Source of the DNA: Cladocopium goreaui
Taxonomy: Eukaryota > Sar > Dinophyceae > Suessiales > Symbiodiniaceae
NCBI GenBank assembly: GCA_947184155.2
Contig: CAMXCT020006582.1
Location: forward strand, 139,001-203,000
Length of the DNA stretch: 64,000 bases
Direction: 5' to 3'
Part shown: positions 12,083-24,519 of the stretch, piece after piece
How positions within the stretch are numbered: the first letter of the stretch is position 1
Layout of the letters: each line of letters begins with the position of its first letter
Notes under the pieces: model-generated
Seen by the model: only the letters and a program-made list of their open reading frames with translations
Databases searched by the model: none
Told to the model about the DNA's origin: nothing
Position numbers and translations under genes: made by a program

Positions 12083-13172
12083 ACTCTGGTAATTTGTAAC
12101 AGTTTGCTATTGTAAATTGCCATTGAAATAGTTGATTTACCCATGAAAATGGTGATGTTCCATAGTTTACCAGAGAAAAAAGGTGATTTATACCATAGAT
12201 ATGCCATTTATAGTTGATTTACCCATGAAAAATGGTGATGTTCCATAGTTTACCAGAGAAAAAAGGTGATTTATACCATAGATATGCCATTTATAGATAT
12301 TTATAGTTGATTTACCCATGAAAAATGGTGATGTTCCATAGTTTACCAGAGAAAAAAGGTGATTTATACCATAGATATGCCATTTATAGATATTTATGAA
12401 AAATGGTGATGATAGTTTACCAGAGAAAAAAGGTGATTTATACCATAGATATGCCATTTATAGATATTTATAGTTGATTTACCCATGAAAAATGGTGATG
12501 TTCCATAGTTTACCAGAGAAAAAAGGTGATTTATACCATAGATATGCCATTTATAGATATTTATAGTTGATTTACCCATGAAAAATGGTGATGTTCCATA
12601 GTTTACCAGAGAAAAAAGGTGATTTATACCATAGATATGCCATTTATAGATATTTATAGTTGATTTACCCATGAAAAATGGTGATGCTCCATAGTTTACC
12701 AGAGAAAAAAGGTGATTTATACCATAGATATGCCATTTATAGATATTTATAGTTGATTTACCCATGAAAAATGGTGATGTTCCATAGTTTACCAGAGAAA
12801 AAAGGTGATTTATACCATAGATATGCAATTTATAGTTGATTTACCGATTTACCCATGAAAAATGGTGATGTTCCATAGTTTACCAGAGAAAAAAAGGTGA
12901 TTTATACCATAGATATGCCATGATATGCCATTTATAGTTGATTTACCCATGAAAAATGGTGATGTTCCATAGTTTACCAGAGAAAAAAGGTGATTTATAC
13001 CATAGATATGCCATTTATAGTTGATTTACCGGTTTACCCATGAAAAATGGTGATGTTCCATAGTTTACCAGAGAAAAAAAAAGGTGATTTATACCATAGA
13101 TATGCCATGATATGCCATTTATAGTTGATTTACCCATGAAAAATGGTGATGTTCCATAGTTATGTAAACGTT
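12083..13172. repeat. ~94-bp tandem array derived from the MITE interior
   Basis: About eleven copies of an 81-94-bp unit containing ACCCATGAAAAATGGTGATG, TTCCATAGTTTACCAGAG and GATTTATACCATAGATATGC. The first two blocks are MITE sequence, including the terminal ACCAGAG, so the array looks like tandem growth from a MITE copy. Minus-strand open frames (up to 144 codons) here are translated repeat. Confidence 0.9.
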
Positions 13173-13235
13173 TACCAGGCCGGGTATCCCAAGAAAAATC
13201 ACCGGCCGGGTCCATCGGTGGAAAGGCTGCTGGAG

Positions 13236-13314
13236 GCCGTCGCGCTGGCCGCGCCGGGGGCGCTGCGCTGCTTGACTATCGCCTATCGGAGCTTCGACAT
13301 GGCCCGAAAACGTT
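13236..13314 (+). CDS. Possible exon of a P-type (Ca2+-ATPase-like) ATPase
   Basis: After a plausible acceptor (GGTGGAAAG) the plus frame reads LLEAVALAAPGALRCLTIAY RSF. This resembles the conserved MA-x-x-ALR-C-x-x-x-AYR-x-F block just before the GIEDPLR region of PMCA/ACA-type calcium pumps. No phosphorylation (DKTG) or hinge (GDG) exon was found nearby, so this may be a lone or decayed exon. The minus frame is open too but resembles nothing. Confidence 0.33.
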
Positions 13315-13752
13315 GATCTTTTTCTCAATGGATTGGTTCAAGGGAAAATCTACAGGAAACCATGGTTTTTACCATCCAATATCGGTGTTTCCTGAAAATT
13401 TTCCCATCATCCAATTCTGTGATTTTCAAGTTTCCTTGTAAATCACAAAAATATGTAAAATCATAGGGAAATCACGTGTAATCGCTCATCAAAATACAAG
13501 TGAGTTACCATCTGAAATGTTGATATTTTAGTAAAATCACTTGTAATCGCTCATCTTGTTTAAATGGTTTCACTGATAGTAATTAATCACTAACAGTAAT
13601 CAGTAACAGCATGTAACAGCAATCATTAATAGTAACAGTAATCACTAATCGTAATCACTAACAGCAATAGTAATCATTAATAGTAATAAAAAAAAACACT
13701 ATTACTATTGCTAATCACTAACTGCTGGGAAGTGCTGATGGCGTTCTTTCTC

Positions 13753-13829
13753 CATGGCCGGCTTGCTCCAAGCCACCCTGAAATCGCCGCGTGCCGCGGG
13801 GCGTAACGATGAGGACGATGAGGACGAGG
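13753..13829 (+). CDS. Possible exon related to islands in the downstream tandem units
   Basis: The plus frame reads MAGLLQATLKSPRAAGRN followed by an acidic DEDDEDE run and a GTACCT donor. The QATLKSPRA segment matches QGTLKSPRAG in the tandem units at about 14870, 16550 and 18350. Differences fall at third positions in both the plus and the opposite minus frame, so strand cannot be decided by substitutions. Confidence 0.25.
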
Positions 13830-15109
13830 TACCTGCGAGGAACGTTGGTAGGAAAATTGTGGGATTTTTAATGGGTTTTTAATGGTTTTAATGGAATTTC
13901 TATGGGACTTCTGGAAGCCACTAGGAAAGAATGATGAGAAAGGCATGGCAGTTTGTTTCCATCCTGACTCTTTGGAGCAGACACCTGCAATGGATTGGGA
14001 TTGTTTATGTTACCCCAATCCCAATCCCTTCATTTCGGATCGCAGTGAAGTCCCCACTATACCCCCATGATATCCAGTGATACCACCTCTCTCTCCACAT
14101 TTCTGTTGGCAAAATCCCTATTTACTGTTGGTTAACCACCAGGCAACCCAATATCAATATGCGGCACATTGTGGTACAATCACCTGAAAAATTGGCCCCT
14201 CCCTCACGCCTGTCGCAGTCGCAACCTCGGTCTTGGGCAAAACCGTTGGCTCCGGCTGCAGCGCTTTGGCTACCTGAGACACTCGGATCACATAGATGCA
14301 GCTAGAGAAGAGAAAAGGCATGAAAATTGTATGATTCGAAAACTACAGTCACTACAGATGTTCCGAACCATCAGAAAGCGGCTTGGTTTGTATTTCGAAT
14401 CAAGCAAATCAATGAGGAAATTGGGCTCCAGGGGCAACTTGTGCACGCACCCTCTGGCAGTTCAAGCTTGGCTGGCTAGCAAATGCCTATAAGTGGGGAA
14501 AGACGGTCTGGAGAGAAATTGTTGTAATGGAAAATGTTCTACTGCAGGGCATACCACGAAATGCAGGGCACCTCATCCCAACACAGCCGGCTCGATTTGT
14601 TCAAGACAACTTTAAAAAGACATCATGCTTGTGGATTGTGCTGAGTGTGCTGATGCTTCAGTTCAGCCCAGTTAACAACAGTTCACGTTCTGCTCGGTGT
14701 GACTCTTCAATCCTACATACAGAATTGCCATTTTTCAAGCCATTGTTGCTAGTTTCATGCCATTTTTGACCTACTTCCGTCCAATCCTCCCTGGATGCAT
14801 ATCGACACATATCCTTTTCCACGTTCGTCCGGCCCAAGAACGAACCAACGACGAATCAAGGCACCCTGAAGTCGCCACGTGCGGGAATTAGGTGACCAAA
14901 GGTGGAACCTGGAAGTCCACCTAAGATCAAGATGTTGCGAAGGCGAAGATTGCCACGGTTTACCCAATGAGTTGATAATCCCTTCCTTTCTGTAAAACAC
15001 TCAATAAAAACATCTAGAAACCATGGTTTAGTAGTGGATATTTTCATTTTTGGGTGCCATTGTGCGGGATACCTTTTATAAATACATATATATATATATA
15101 CAATTATTT

Positions 15110-15190
15110 ATTCCTTCATTCATTCATTCATTCATTCATTTATTTAGTTAGTTAGTTAGTTAGATAGTTAGTTAGTTAGTTATAAGTTAT
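15110..15190. repeat. TTCA and TTAG tetranucleotide runs
   Basis: (TTCA)n followed by (GTTA)n inside the first tandem unit. Shorter versions recur at the same place in the later units. Confidence 0.9.
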
Positions 15191-17204
15191 ATATATATAG
15201 TTTTATATTAGGGGAAGGGAGTGCAAGTCGATCTTTTTGGTGGATGTTTTTCCGTGTCAGGGCATGGAAATCTGAAAGAGAATGGTCAGAAGAAGTTGTT
15301 GTTATCGAGCGGAAACATACGGAAACCAACATATAGAGGACACGGATGTAGACGGGTGAAAAGTGTGGCTCGGGGAATGCCTGGAAGATTCTTTGGCTTG
15401 GGGTTTGTGCCAGCCCCCTCCCTAACGTTGCATGAGGTTGCATCCACATAGTAAGACTGTAGGGTAACTGATTGAAATCTTCTGAAAAATCAAGGAGGCA
15501 CCCATGTCAAAGCATTTGCATATTACGTATACATATTACATATATATATACATACATACATATTACAAATATATATAGATATATACATACTACATAAATA
15601 TATATATACATATTAGTTACACACACATATGCATCTATGTCTATACCAATAAAAATACAAAATGCATATGTATAGGTATCGGTATAGGTCCTGTATACAT
15701 GTGGTTATTTATGTCATGTTGGTTCTGTGTGTGCATGTGGGTATATAGTTACCTATAGTTGCACAATGCTTTACATAGTGAAAATAGACGAAGTGCATAC
15801 TTAGTCGTCCCTCCTAACCTCCGTTCAACAGCTCTTCACGCCTGTCGCAGTCGCAACCTCAGTCTTGGGCAAAACCGTTGGCTCCGGCTGCAGCGCTTTG
15901 GCTACCTCATGACATGGGTGTGGCGAAAAATCATGAAAAATCCACCAAAAGAACCATAAGTTTAGCCATGTTGGGCACTAAACTAACAATGGTCCCAAGG
16001 CCATTCAAGGCCTGCACCGACGGCTTTATGCTGAAGTGGAGGGGCTCCCGGGGTCTCAACCAACGAACACTCAAGATATTCAGATCATTGGCAGATGAGG
16101 AAATTGGGCTCCGGGGGCAACTTGTGCACCCTCTGGCAGTTCAAGCTTGGCTGGCTAGCAAATGTCTATAAGTGGGGAAAGACGGTCTGGAAAGAAATTG
16201 TTGTAATGGAAAATGTTCTGCTGCAGGGCATACCACGAAATGCAGGGCACCTCATCCCAACACAGCCGGCTCGATCTGTCCAAGACAACTTTAGAAAGAA
16301 ATCATGCTTGTGGATTGTGCTGAGTGTGCTGATGCTTCAGTTCAGCCCAGTTAACAACAGTTCACCGTTCTGCTCAGTGTGACTCTTCAATCCTACATAC
16401 AGAATTGCCATGTTTAAAGCCATTGTTGCTAGTCTCATGCCATTTTTGACCTATTTCCGTCCCATCCTCCCTGGATGCATATCGACACATATCCTTTTCC
16501 ACGTGCGTCCGACCCAAGAACGAACCAACGACGAATCAAGGCACCCTGAAGTCGCCACGTGCGGGAATTAGGTGACCAAAGGTGGAACCTGGAAGTCCAC
16601 CTAAGATCAAGATGTTGCGAAGGCGAAGATTGCCACGGTTTACCCAATGAGTTGATAATCCCTTCCTTTTTGTAAAAAAACTCAGTAACAACATCTAGAA
16701 ACCATGGTTTAGTAGTGGATCTTTTCATTTTGGGTGCCATTGTGCGGGATATCTTTTATATATATATATACATTTATTTATTTATTTATTTATTTATTTA
16801 TTCCTTCATTCATTCATTTATACTTATTTAGTTAGTTATATATAGTTTTATATTAGGGGAAGGAAGTGCAAGTCGATCTTTTTGGTGGATGTTTTTCCGT
16901 GTCAGGGCATGGAAATCTGAAAGAGAATGGTCAGAAGAAGTTGTTGTTGTCGAGCGGAAACATACGGAAACCAACATATACAGGACACGGATGTAGACGG
17001 GTGAAAAGTGTGGCTCGGTGAATGCCTGGAAGATTCTTTTGCTTGGGGTTTGTGCAAGCCCCCTCCCTAACCTTGCATGAGATTGCATCCACATAGTAAG
17101 ACTGTAGGGTAACTGATTGAAATTTTCTGAAAAATCAAGGAGTCACCAATGTGAAAGCATTTGCCAACGGCAACAGTGGACTCCCCCTCTCTTCCTGCAG
17201 TCAC

Positions 17205-17353
17205 GTACACATATTACATTTCTATATATATATACATATATATTACAAATATATATATATATATACATACTACATATATATATACATACTACATATATAT
17301 ATATACACTGTATATACATATTAGTTACACACATATATATATATCATATACAC

Positions 17354-17390
<37 letters not shown>

Positions 17391-17420
17391 TATATATATA
17401 CATCTATACCAATAAAAATA
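17205..17420. repeat. AT/CATATA microsatellite
   Basis: A dense (AT)n and (CATATA)n mixture inside the second tandem unit. The long tyrosine/isoleucine-rich open frames over it are artefacts. Confidence 0.9.
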
Positions 17421-19004
17421 CAAAATGCATATGTATATGTATATGTATAGGTCCTGTATACATGTGGTTATTTATGTCATATTGGTTCTGTGTGTGCATG
17501 TGGGTATATAGTTACCTATAGTTGCACAATGCGTGAAAATAGACAAAGTGTATACTTAGTCGTCCCTCCTAACCTCCGTTCAACAGCTCTTCACGCCTGT
17601 CGCAGTCGCAACCTCAGTCTTGGGCAAAACCGTTGGCTCCGGCTGCAGCGCTTTGGCTACCTCATGACATGGGTGTGGCGAAAAATCATGAAAAACCCAC
17701 CAAAAGAACCATAAGTTTTGCCATGTTGGGCACTAAACTAACAATGGTCCCAAGGCCATTCAAGGCCTGTACCGACGGCTTTATGCTGAAGTGGAGGGGC
17801 TCCCGGGGTCTCAACCAACGAACACTCAAGATATTTCTTCCTTAGAAGTTCGCTTGTTTTGTATTTCGAATCAGGCAGATCATTGGCAGTTGAAATTGGG
17901 CTCCGGGGGCAACTTGTGCACGCAAACTCTGGCAGTTCAAGCTTGGCTGGCTAGCAAATGCCTATAAGTGGGGAAAGACGGTCTGGAAAGAAATTGTTGT
18001 AATGGAAAATGTTCTGCTGCAGGGCATACCACAAAATGCAGGGCACCTCATCCCAACACAGCCGGCTCGATCTGTCCAAGACAACTTTAAAAAGAAAACA
18101 TGCTTGTGGATTGTGCTGAGTGTGCTGATGCTTCAGTTCAGCCCAGTTAACAACAGTTCACGTTCTGCTCAGTGTGACTCCTCAATCCTACATACAGAAT
18201 TGCCATGTTTAAAGCCATTGTTGCTAGTTTCATACCATTTTTGACCTATTTCCGTCCGATCCTCCCTGGATGCATATCGACACATATCCTTTTCCACGTT
18301 CGTCCGACCCAAGAACGAACCAACGACGAATCAAGGCACCCTGAAGTCGCCACGTGCGGGAATTAGGTGACCAAAGGTGGAACCTGGAAGTCCACCTAAG
18401 ATCAAGATGTTGCGAAGGCGAAGATTGCCACGGTTTACCCAATGAGTTGATAATCCCTTCCTTTTTGTAAAAAACTCAATAAAAACATCTAGAAACCATG
18501 GTTTAGTAGTGGATCTTTTCATTTTGGGTGCCATTGTGCGGGATATCTTTTATATATATATATACACAATTATTTATGTATTTATTCCTTCATTCATTTA
18601 TCTATTTATTTAGTTAGTTAGTTAGTTAGTTATATATAGTTTTATATTAGGGGAAGGGAGTGCAAGTCGATCTTTTTGGTGGATGTTTTTCCGTGTCAGG
18701 GCATGGAAATCTGAAAGAGAATGGTCAGAAGAGGTTGTTGTTGTCGAGCGGAAACATACGGAAATCAACATATACAGGACACGGATGTAGACGGGTGAAA
18801 AGTGTGGCTCGGGGAATCCGGGAATGCCTGGAAGATTCTTTGGCTTGGGGTTTGTGCAAGCCCCCTCCCTAACGTTGCATGAGGTTGCATCCACATAGTA
18901 AGACTGTAGGGTAACTGATTGAAATCTTCTGAAAAATCAAGGAGTCACCAATGTGAAAGCATTTGACAACGGCAACAGTGGACTCCCCCTCTCTACTTGC
19001 AGTC

Positions 19005-19370
19005 ATATGTATACGTATACATATGCATATGCATTTGCATTTACATATACATTTACATATACATACACATACACATACAGATGCATATTCATACATACTG
19101 ACATGCATGTTTATATATTCATATACATTTACATATACATACACATATACATATACATCTACGTATACATATACGTGTACATATACATATACATGCACAT
19201 ACATATACACATATACACATATACCCATATACGCATAATACGCATATACACATACAGATGCACATACACATACGCATACATATACATACACATATACATA
19301 TACATTTACATATACATATACATGTACATGTACATGTACATAATATACATATATGTATATATACATGTGT
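19005..19370. repeat. CATATA/TGTACA microsatellite
   Basis: An expanded version of the same microsatellite in the third tandem unit. It is the main reason that unit is longest. The 194- and 165-codon frames over it are not genes. Confidence 0.9.
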
Positions 19371-19925
19371 GTGTGCGTCTATGCATATGCATGTGTCATA
19401 TATACAGGTGGATATGTCATGTGGTTAAGTTATGTGTGTGTGTGCGTGTTTGGATCGTGTGTGGATCGTGTGTGGATATACAGATACCGATACCTATAGC
19501 TACACACATATACATATATATATACATATACCAATAAACATACAAAATGCATATGTATATGTATAGGTCCTGTATACAGATGTGGTTATTTATGTCATAT
19601 TGGTTCTGTGTGTGCATGTGGGTATATAGTTACCTATAGTTGCACAATGCTTTACATAGTGAAAATAGACAAAGTGTATACTTAGTCGTCCCTCCTAGCC
19701 TTCGTTCAACAACGTTTCACGCCTGTCGCAGTCGCAACCTCAGTCTTGGGCAAAACCGTTGGCTCCGGCTGCAGCGTTTTGGCTACCTCATGACATGGGT
19801 GTGGCGAAAAATCATGAAAAATCCAAAAGAACCATAAGTTTAGCCATGTTGGGCACTAAACTAACAATGGTCCCAAGGCCATTCAAGGCCTGTACCGATT
19901 GACGGCTTTATGCTCGGGGAAGTGG

Positions 19926-20764
19926 AGGGCGATTCTTTCTGTGAAATTGTTTGTCTGCAAAAAAGTCTCAATGGAATACCTTCATTAAAGACGTTCCTTT
20001 GATTTATCAGAAAGTTGTTTCATTTGTTTATGTTTTGAAGCAGGCAGAAAAATGGGGTTCGATCTTGTTTGTTTTAAAGGCCAAGTAGTTGTTATGGATC
20101 AAGTATCACCGGGACAGCGCAAGAGCTTGCAGAAAAACATTCTTTACCATCCAATGGCATGGCACACTACAGTATGGTACGGTATCCCGGTACGCAATGC
20201 AAATGCAATTCGACTGGCAAAAGCAAAAAGGCCAAATGGGTATAAGTGCAGCGCAATGCATACCTGTCAAATATTTATATACATACCTTCATATTCATAC
20301 TAAAAACATTCAACATATTTGCTGTATGCCTGGAACCCCTTCCATGATCTTGGAATGAATGAAAGAAGCTCTCCATCCTCTTGGCCAAGACCTCCAACGC
20401 TTCAGAATGCTTTAGGTTCCAGCTTAGGTATCTCTCTCCAGGCCTCTATTACTGTAATACTAGGGATGCATCATTCGACGATGCTTCCCCGTATAATTTC
20501 CAGATGTCCAACTGTTCTATCTGTTTGGGGTGGTCAACAAGTTCGTGTAAATGCTGATTCTTATGAATGAATTAAAGAACAATCCCCCAATATGGTACCA
20601 AAATCCAGCTCTTGACCATGGCAAATGTTTAAACCATTTTAAACCAGTGAGTTGCTTAGTCAAGTTAGTTGTATCCCATCAAATTATATCTTGAATCAAC
20701 TCCCCATGAAATCCAATTAAATTCCCTGTTGTTGATGGGTCCCCCTTGGTTGTGCCCCAGAATG
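19926..20764. other. No gene recognised
   Basis: Moderately AT-rich DNA after the truncated fourth tandem unit. Several open frames of 80-90 codons are present, but none has family resemblance or clear splice borders. Confidence 0.4.
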
Positions 20765-21322
20765 CTTTACGAAGCATTTTATAGAGAAAATTGGCTATAA
20801 AATGGCCCTCCGTCAGCTAACATCCATATAACAAGTGGTAACCCTCTATGAAATGACCTCTCCGTCATCTCTATGAAATGCTTCTCCGCAGACGACACGT
20901 GTGCAAAGACGCGCAACATGACATCGTGCATCCATGTGCATCCTTCAAACTGCCACCTGCGGACTACCAGGAAAGTGAAGCCTCTATAAAATGTTTGTTC
21001 CATACAAGCCAACATATGCTCTTAAAACATCTGAAAAGCCAAGGTTGCCCCCAGTTTCCCTCTATAAAATGCACTTTCCTTTCACAGCATGCTCAATAAA
21101 TAAGGGTAACATGTTGCAAAGAATCCCTCCTATAAAATGCATCATCCATCTGCAACATCTTGCACCTCTCTATTATCTTTGATGCTGGGAAGGAAGCTCT
21201 CTATAAAATGATAAAATATGGAGCTCTGGAGGGGCATTTTGTAGACTGCCAAGCAAGAGCTCTATAAAATGAGTCCCGGAACAGCATTTTATAGACGTAA
21301 AGCATATGCATTTTGTAGAGGA
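20765..21322. repeat. Cluster of CTCTATAAAATG motifs in both orientations
   Basis: About twelve copies of CTCTATAAAATG or close variants lie within 560 bp, near 20772(-), 20794, 20851, 20870, 20980, 21061, 21127, 21201, 21232(-), 21258, 21283(-) and 21309(-). Forward copies between 20980 and 21258 are 57-81 bp apart, and the DNA between motifs is not obviously repeated. Confidence 0.85.
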
Positions 21323-21377
21323 ACAATCAACGGGTTGTTGATGGTTAAATCATGTTAAGACCACTGTGGTGCTCCCA

Positions 21378-21482
21378 GCTCTTGGCATCTCTTGGCGGCA
21401 ACCGAGCTACGCTTCCTCTGGGTGTTGCTTTGCTCTTCGCCTTGATCCTCAGATCATCGCCTCGCCAAGCTGTGGGGGGTAA
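21378..21482 (+). CDS. Possible exon with a membrane segment
   Basis: After CTCCCAG the plus frame reads LLASLGGNRATLPLGVALLF, then ALILRSS, a hydrophobic stretch long enough for one membrane helix, up to a GGGGGTAACC donor. No partner exon was identified. Confidence 0.22.
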   Translation, partial: ALGISWRQPSYASSGCCFALRLDPQIIASPSCGG

Positions 21483-22110
21483 CCGGGTAACCATCGTGAT
21501 GGCATGCCAAAATGATAAGAACAGCTGTTGAAATCACAAGAAATCACAAGAAATCACCATCCCTTTGACAAGATTCAAGTTTCCGCCTTCTTCTCAATGG
21601 CCATTCCAGGAACCTAAATTGGAAGTACCTAACATATATAAGGCCTATGTAAGGGCTATGTAAGGGGATATACCCCCAAAATATGGCCTTATATGGTACA
21701 GTACCTCCATTTTAGGATCCTGGAATTCCCATTGATCTTCGGACCGATTCGGACCTGCAGCCTATGACTATACAATATTATACGGTTGCAAATGGGCCTC
21801 TAAAAAACAACCATCTAGCCTGATAGTAAGGACCCAATTTCTAGGACTATGCGCTCATACTCCATACTTTAAGCCCACTGGAGGAAAAATGGTGGGGAGC
21901 AGTTCCGAGCACCCTGAAAACTATATATATATATGTAGTCATATAGTATATAGCACCTAACCATAAAGGATGTTTTTCATGTATGTTGTATTCATCACCT
22001 GTTTATCCACGGTGCTTAAAAAAAAAAACAGATATCAACCATTCCCAAAAAATGATTAAAAATGGTAAGTTTCAGGCAGCCATGGTTTCCCACATGACCC
22101 AATGAGTGGA
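21483..22110. other. No gene recognised
   Basis: AT-rich DNA with short direct repeats (AAATCACAAG near 21530) and an (AT)n run near 21925. Confidence 0.4.
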
Positions 22111-22111
22111 T

Positions 22112-22262
22112 CACTCGGCCATCTCCATCGCCTGTCGCTGCCGCTGCCGCCGCAAGAGGCAGCGTTGGCGCTGCATCTGCCGGGCGCGCGCTGGACTTTG
22201 CGCGGGCGCCCAGGTTCAAGGCCTCCGATTTCTTCGCCGCACCTGGATCCCATTGGATCCCA
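22112..22262. CDS. GC-rich coding-like island, strand undecided
   Basis: The plus frame (VAAAAAARGSVGAASAGRAL) and the minus frame (AAKKSEALNLGARAKSSARP) are both alanine-rich and open with G/C-rich third positions. It could be a transit-peptide-like or linker exon; no family is visible. Confidence 0.22.
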
Positions 22263-22439
22263 CCGGATGTGGACATGAGGACCTGATGGACCTGGGGGTT
22301 CTTGCGATGTGTAGAGGATGTTCTCTCCTCCCATGTTTGACTTTAGTATACTTTAGTCGTGGCATGTACTATCCAGCAATTTTTGAATGCAGCTGCACCT
22401 ACATCTGAAAGAAAAACCCTTCCAGATATAGGCTCCTCT

Positions 22440-23113
22440 GATCCCAAATCTGGGAGGGTCAAGACACAACCAGCACGTTGCCTTCATATGGCCACATTCA
22501 TCCCCGTATGACCACTGAGCTGGGGCCCATGGTCCAAGACATCCTTGCAGCCAATTGCGATCAATTCCGTTCCAAGCCCTGAAAGGACCAATGGGTACTC
22601 GGTTTCAACCAATCCCACAAAAAATATAAAATACTAGTCATCTCATCCAGTCATCCCAAGTATGGCTACAGAACAGAAATATTTGAACCCTAGCTATGGC
22701 ACTTCCTGAAGACTCCAGTGCTGACCAGTGGCTCTTGCAAGTTGGCTGCCACATCACGGCCTCAAACTTCCAAGCATCAACGGAGGTAAGGAGCCCAGCA
22801 TCGGTATCTGCGCTGATCGGCTAATCTGTGGCTAGCAGTAGCTGTGAATGCTGTAGCAAGCAGCTGCTTTTTCCAACCCATTCCAGAAGTATTGTTCAAT
22901 CATGGTATCATGCTAAGTTCCAGGTCCATTCTTCCAGGTACGCTGCAATGGTTTGAATTAAAGCCATGTCATGCCAACTGCTGTTTGTCATATAATGAGG
23001 GCTGAACAGGAGGTTGTGGCGAAGACGGGGCAAGTAGAATTGATATGAATTGATTACACCCTCAGCACCTGAAAACCACATAATGGAACCCCTGTAATAA
23101 TATCAAAATGGAT
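22440..23113. other. No gene recognised
   Basis: Mixed-composition DNA without clear exon islands or repeats. Confidence 0.4.
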
Positions 23114-23211
23114 TACCGTCTGGTTATTTAACATAGCCATGGAAAATCACCATTTTATAGCTAGGTAAACCATCTATTTCTATGGGCCATTTTCCATGGC
23201 TATGTTGAATA
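23114..23211. mobile_element. MITE-like element (TGGTTATTTAAC subfamily)
   Basis: TACCGTCTGGTTATTTAACATAGCC at the left and CCATGGCTATGTTGAATA at the right. Confidence 0.8.
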
Positions 23212-23559
23212 TCAACATGGATTACAGTAAATGGATTGGGAAAATGATGCTCATGTTCTTCATGGCCGTGTGGCATTTGGCAGTCGCTGGCAGATGCTGG
23301 CAGAACCAGGCTCAATGGATTGGTTGTTTTTCGGGGGGCAACAACAACGAATGGATATTTGACCCTCTGTTCCTTTAAGTCTAAAGGTATGTATATCATA
23401 TATACATATGTATATACATATGTATATATATACATACGTAAATTCATGACAGATAGATATATAAAACGCAGATATATATATATATATACATACAGCATTA
23501 TACAGTATACACACAGCCTACAACATATATCTACAACCCAAATACGTTTCCATCGCGCT

Positions 23560-23672
23560 GGATTTTTGAAGAGTGTGCCATGTCCATGGCACATGCTGCG
23601 ACCCGTCTTGGTTGCTACCAAGCCCTTGACGGAGAAAGAAGGGACTTCCAACCTCCTGTGGCGCCACAACAG
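23560..23672. CDS. Coding-like island, frame and strand undecided
   Basis: Three frames look plausible: plus LRPVLVATKPLTEKEG ending at a GTGGTGAG donor, plus AHAATRLGCYQALDGERR, and minus LEVPSFSVKGLVATKTG. Listed only because the base composition marks an exon-like island. Confidence 0.2.
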
Positions 23673-24296
23673 GTGGTGAGAGAGTACTCGCCAGTAACAT
23701 CGCCATTAAAAATCATCGTGCTTACTGTAATAGGATAAAACATCAACAAATGGGCCAGTTTGAATAGCTATGTTAAATCACCAACGGGTAAAGGGCTCTT
23801 GAAAAAGAAGGGATCTGCAAGGCACCTGTCAAGTTGAAGCCCATCTTTCCAACAAATTTCTTTGTTGGTTCGTGGGAAAATTCGTGAACATCACAAGTGT
23901 GGGGGTGCTCACTGAATATATATATATATATACATCATGATGTGCATAACTCCGACAACTATTCTTTACGTAGCTTGACTACTCATTGTTGCACGTTAGG
24001 CCCCTAATCAAGGGAACACTGGGGTTCTCATCGCCCTTGAAGGTCTACTAAAATCGGATGTTCGACTTCCGTTGTCAATTTTTCTGGGGTACCAAGCATG
24101 ACCTAATGACGTAATGTCGTAAACCCAAGGAAAACCACCTCCCTTCTGGAGATGGCTGTGACCTATTTCTGGTAAAAATGGGGTAGTTGATCATTGTGTT
24201 TTACCACATTACTGAATGAATAGATCTCAAGTATCTACAAGGTGGTGCCGTGTGGTACCCTGCAATCATATGTTTTGTTTGGGTATCCTTTACAAC

Positions 24297-24402
24297 TACC
24301 ATCTGGTTATTTAACATAGCCATGGGAAATGGCCCATTTATAGATGGTTTACCTATTAAAAATGGTGATTTTCCATGGCTATGTTAAATAACCAGATAGT
24401 AT
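24297..24402. mobile_element. MITE-like element (TGGTTATTTAAC subfamily)
   Basis: TACCATCTGGTTATTTAACA to TTAAATAACCAGATAGTA: a near-perfect 106-bp palindromic copy about 115 bp upstream of the exon at 24520. Confidence 0.88.
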
Positions 24403-24519
24403 ATCAACTACTATGCATATATCTACCATAATTCGCTACTTGTATCATCTTATATCAACCAAGTTAGCTACCTATTCGGCACCCAATTCGTCCGGTGCTG
24501 ACCACTTGGCTAACTTCAG

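Larger units (their letters stand above)
14208..19925. repeat. Tandem array of 1.5-2.1-kb units (three full, one partial)
   Basis: Units begin near 14208, 15745, 17510 and 19620; the last stops near 19925. Each unit carries an island (CGCAACCTC...TTGGGCAAAACCGTTGGC) near its start and a second island (CACCCTGAAGTCGCCACGTG) about 650-770 bp later. Conserved blocks around GGCAACTTGTGCACCCTCTG and GCATACCACGAAATGCAGGG lie in between. Units differ mainly by expansion of TTCA, TTAG and CATATA microsatellites. In the second island the plus frame (RPKNEPTTNQGTLKSPRAG) ends at a GT donor in all three units. Exon status is unproven. Confidence 0.9.

Noticed and set aside
12188..12828. Minus-strand frames of 89 and 144 codons (INHLFSLVNYG repeats)
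   Set aside because: Translation of the MITE-derived tandem array; repetitive, AT-rich, with no splice or start context.
18869..19537. 165- and 194-codon Tyr/Ile/His/Thr/Val-rich frames
   Set aside because: They run through a CATATA microsatellite; the composition is dictated by the repeat.
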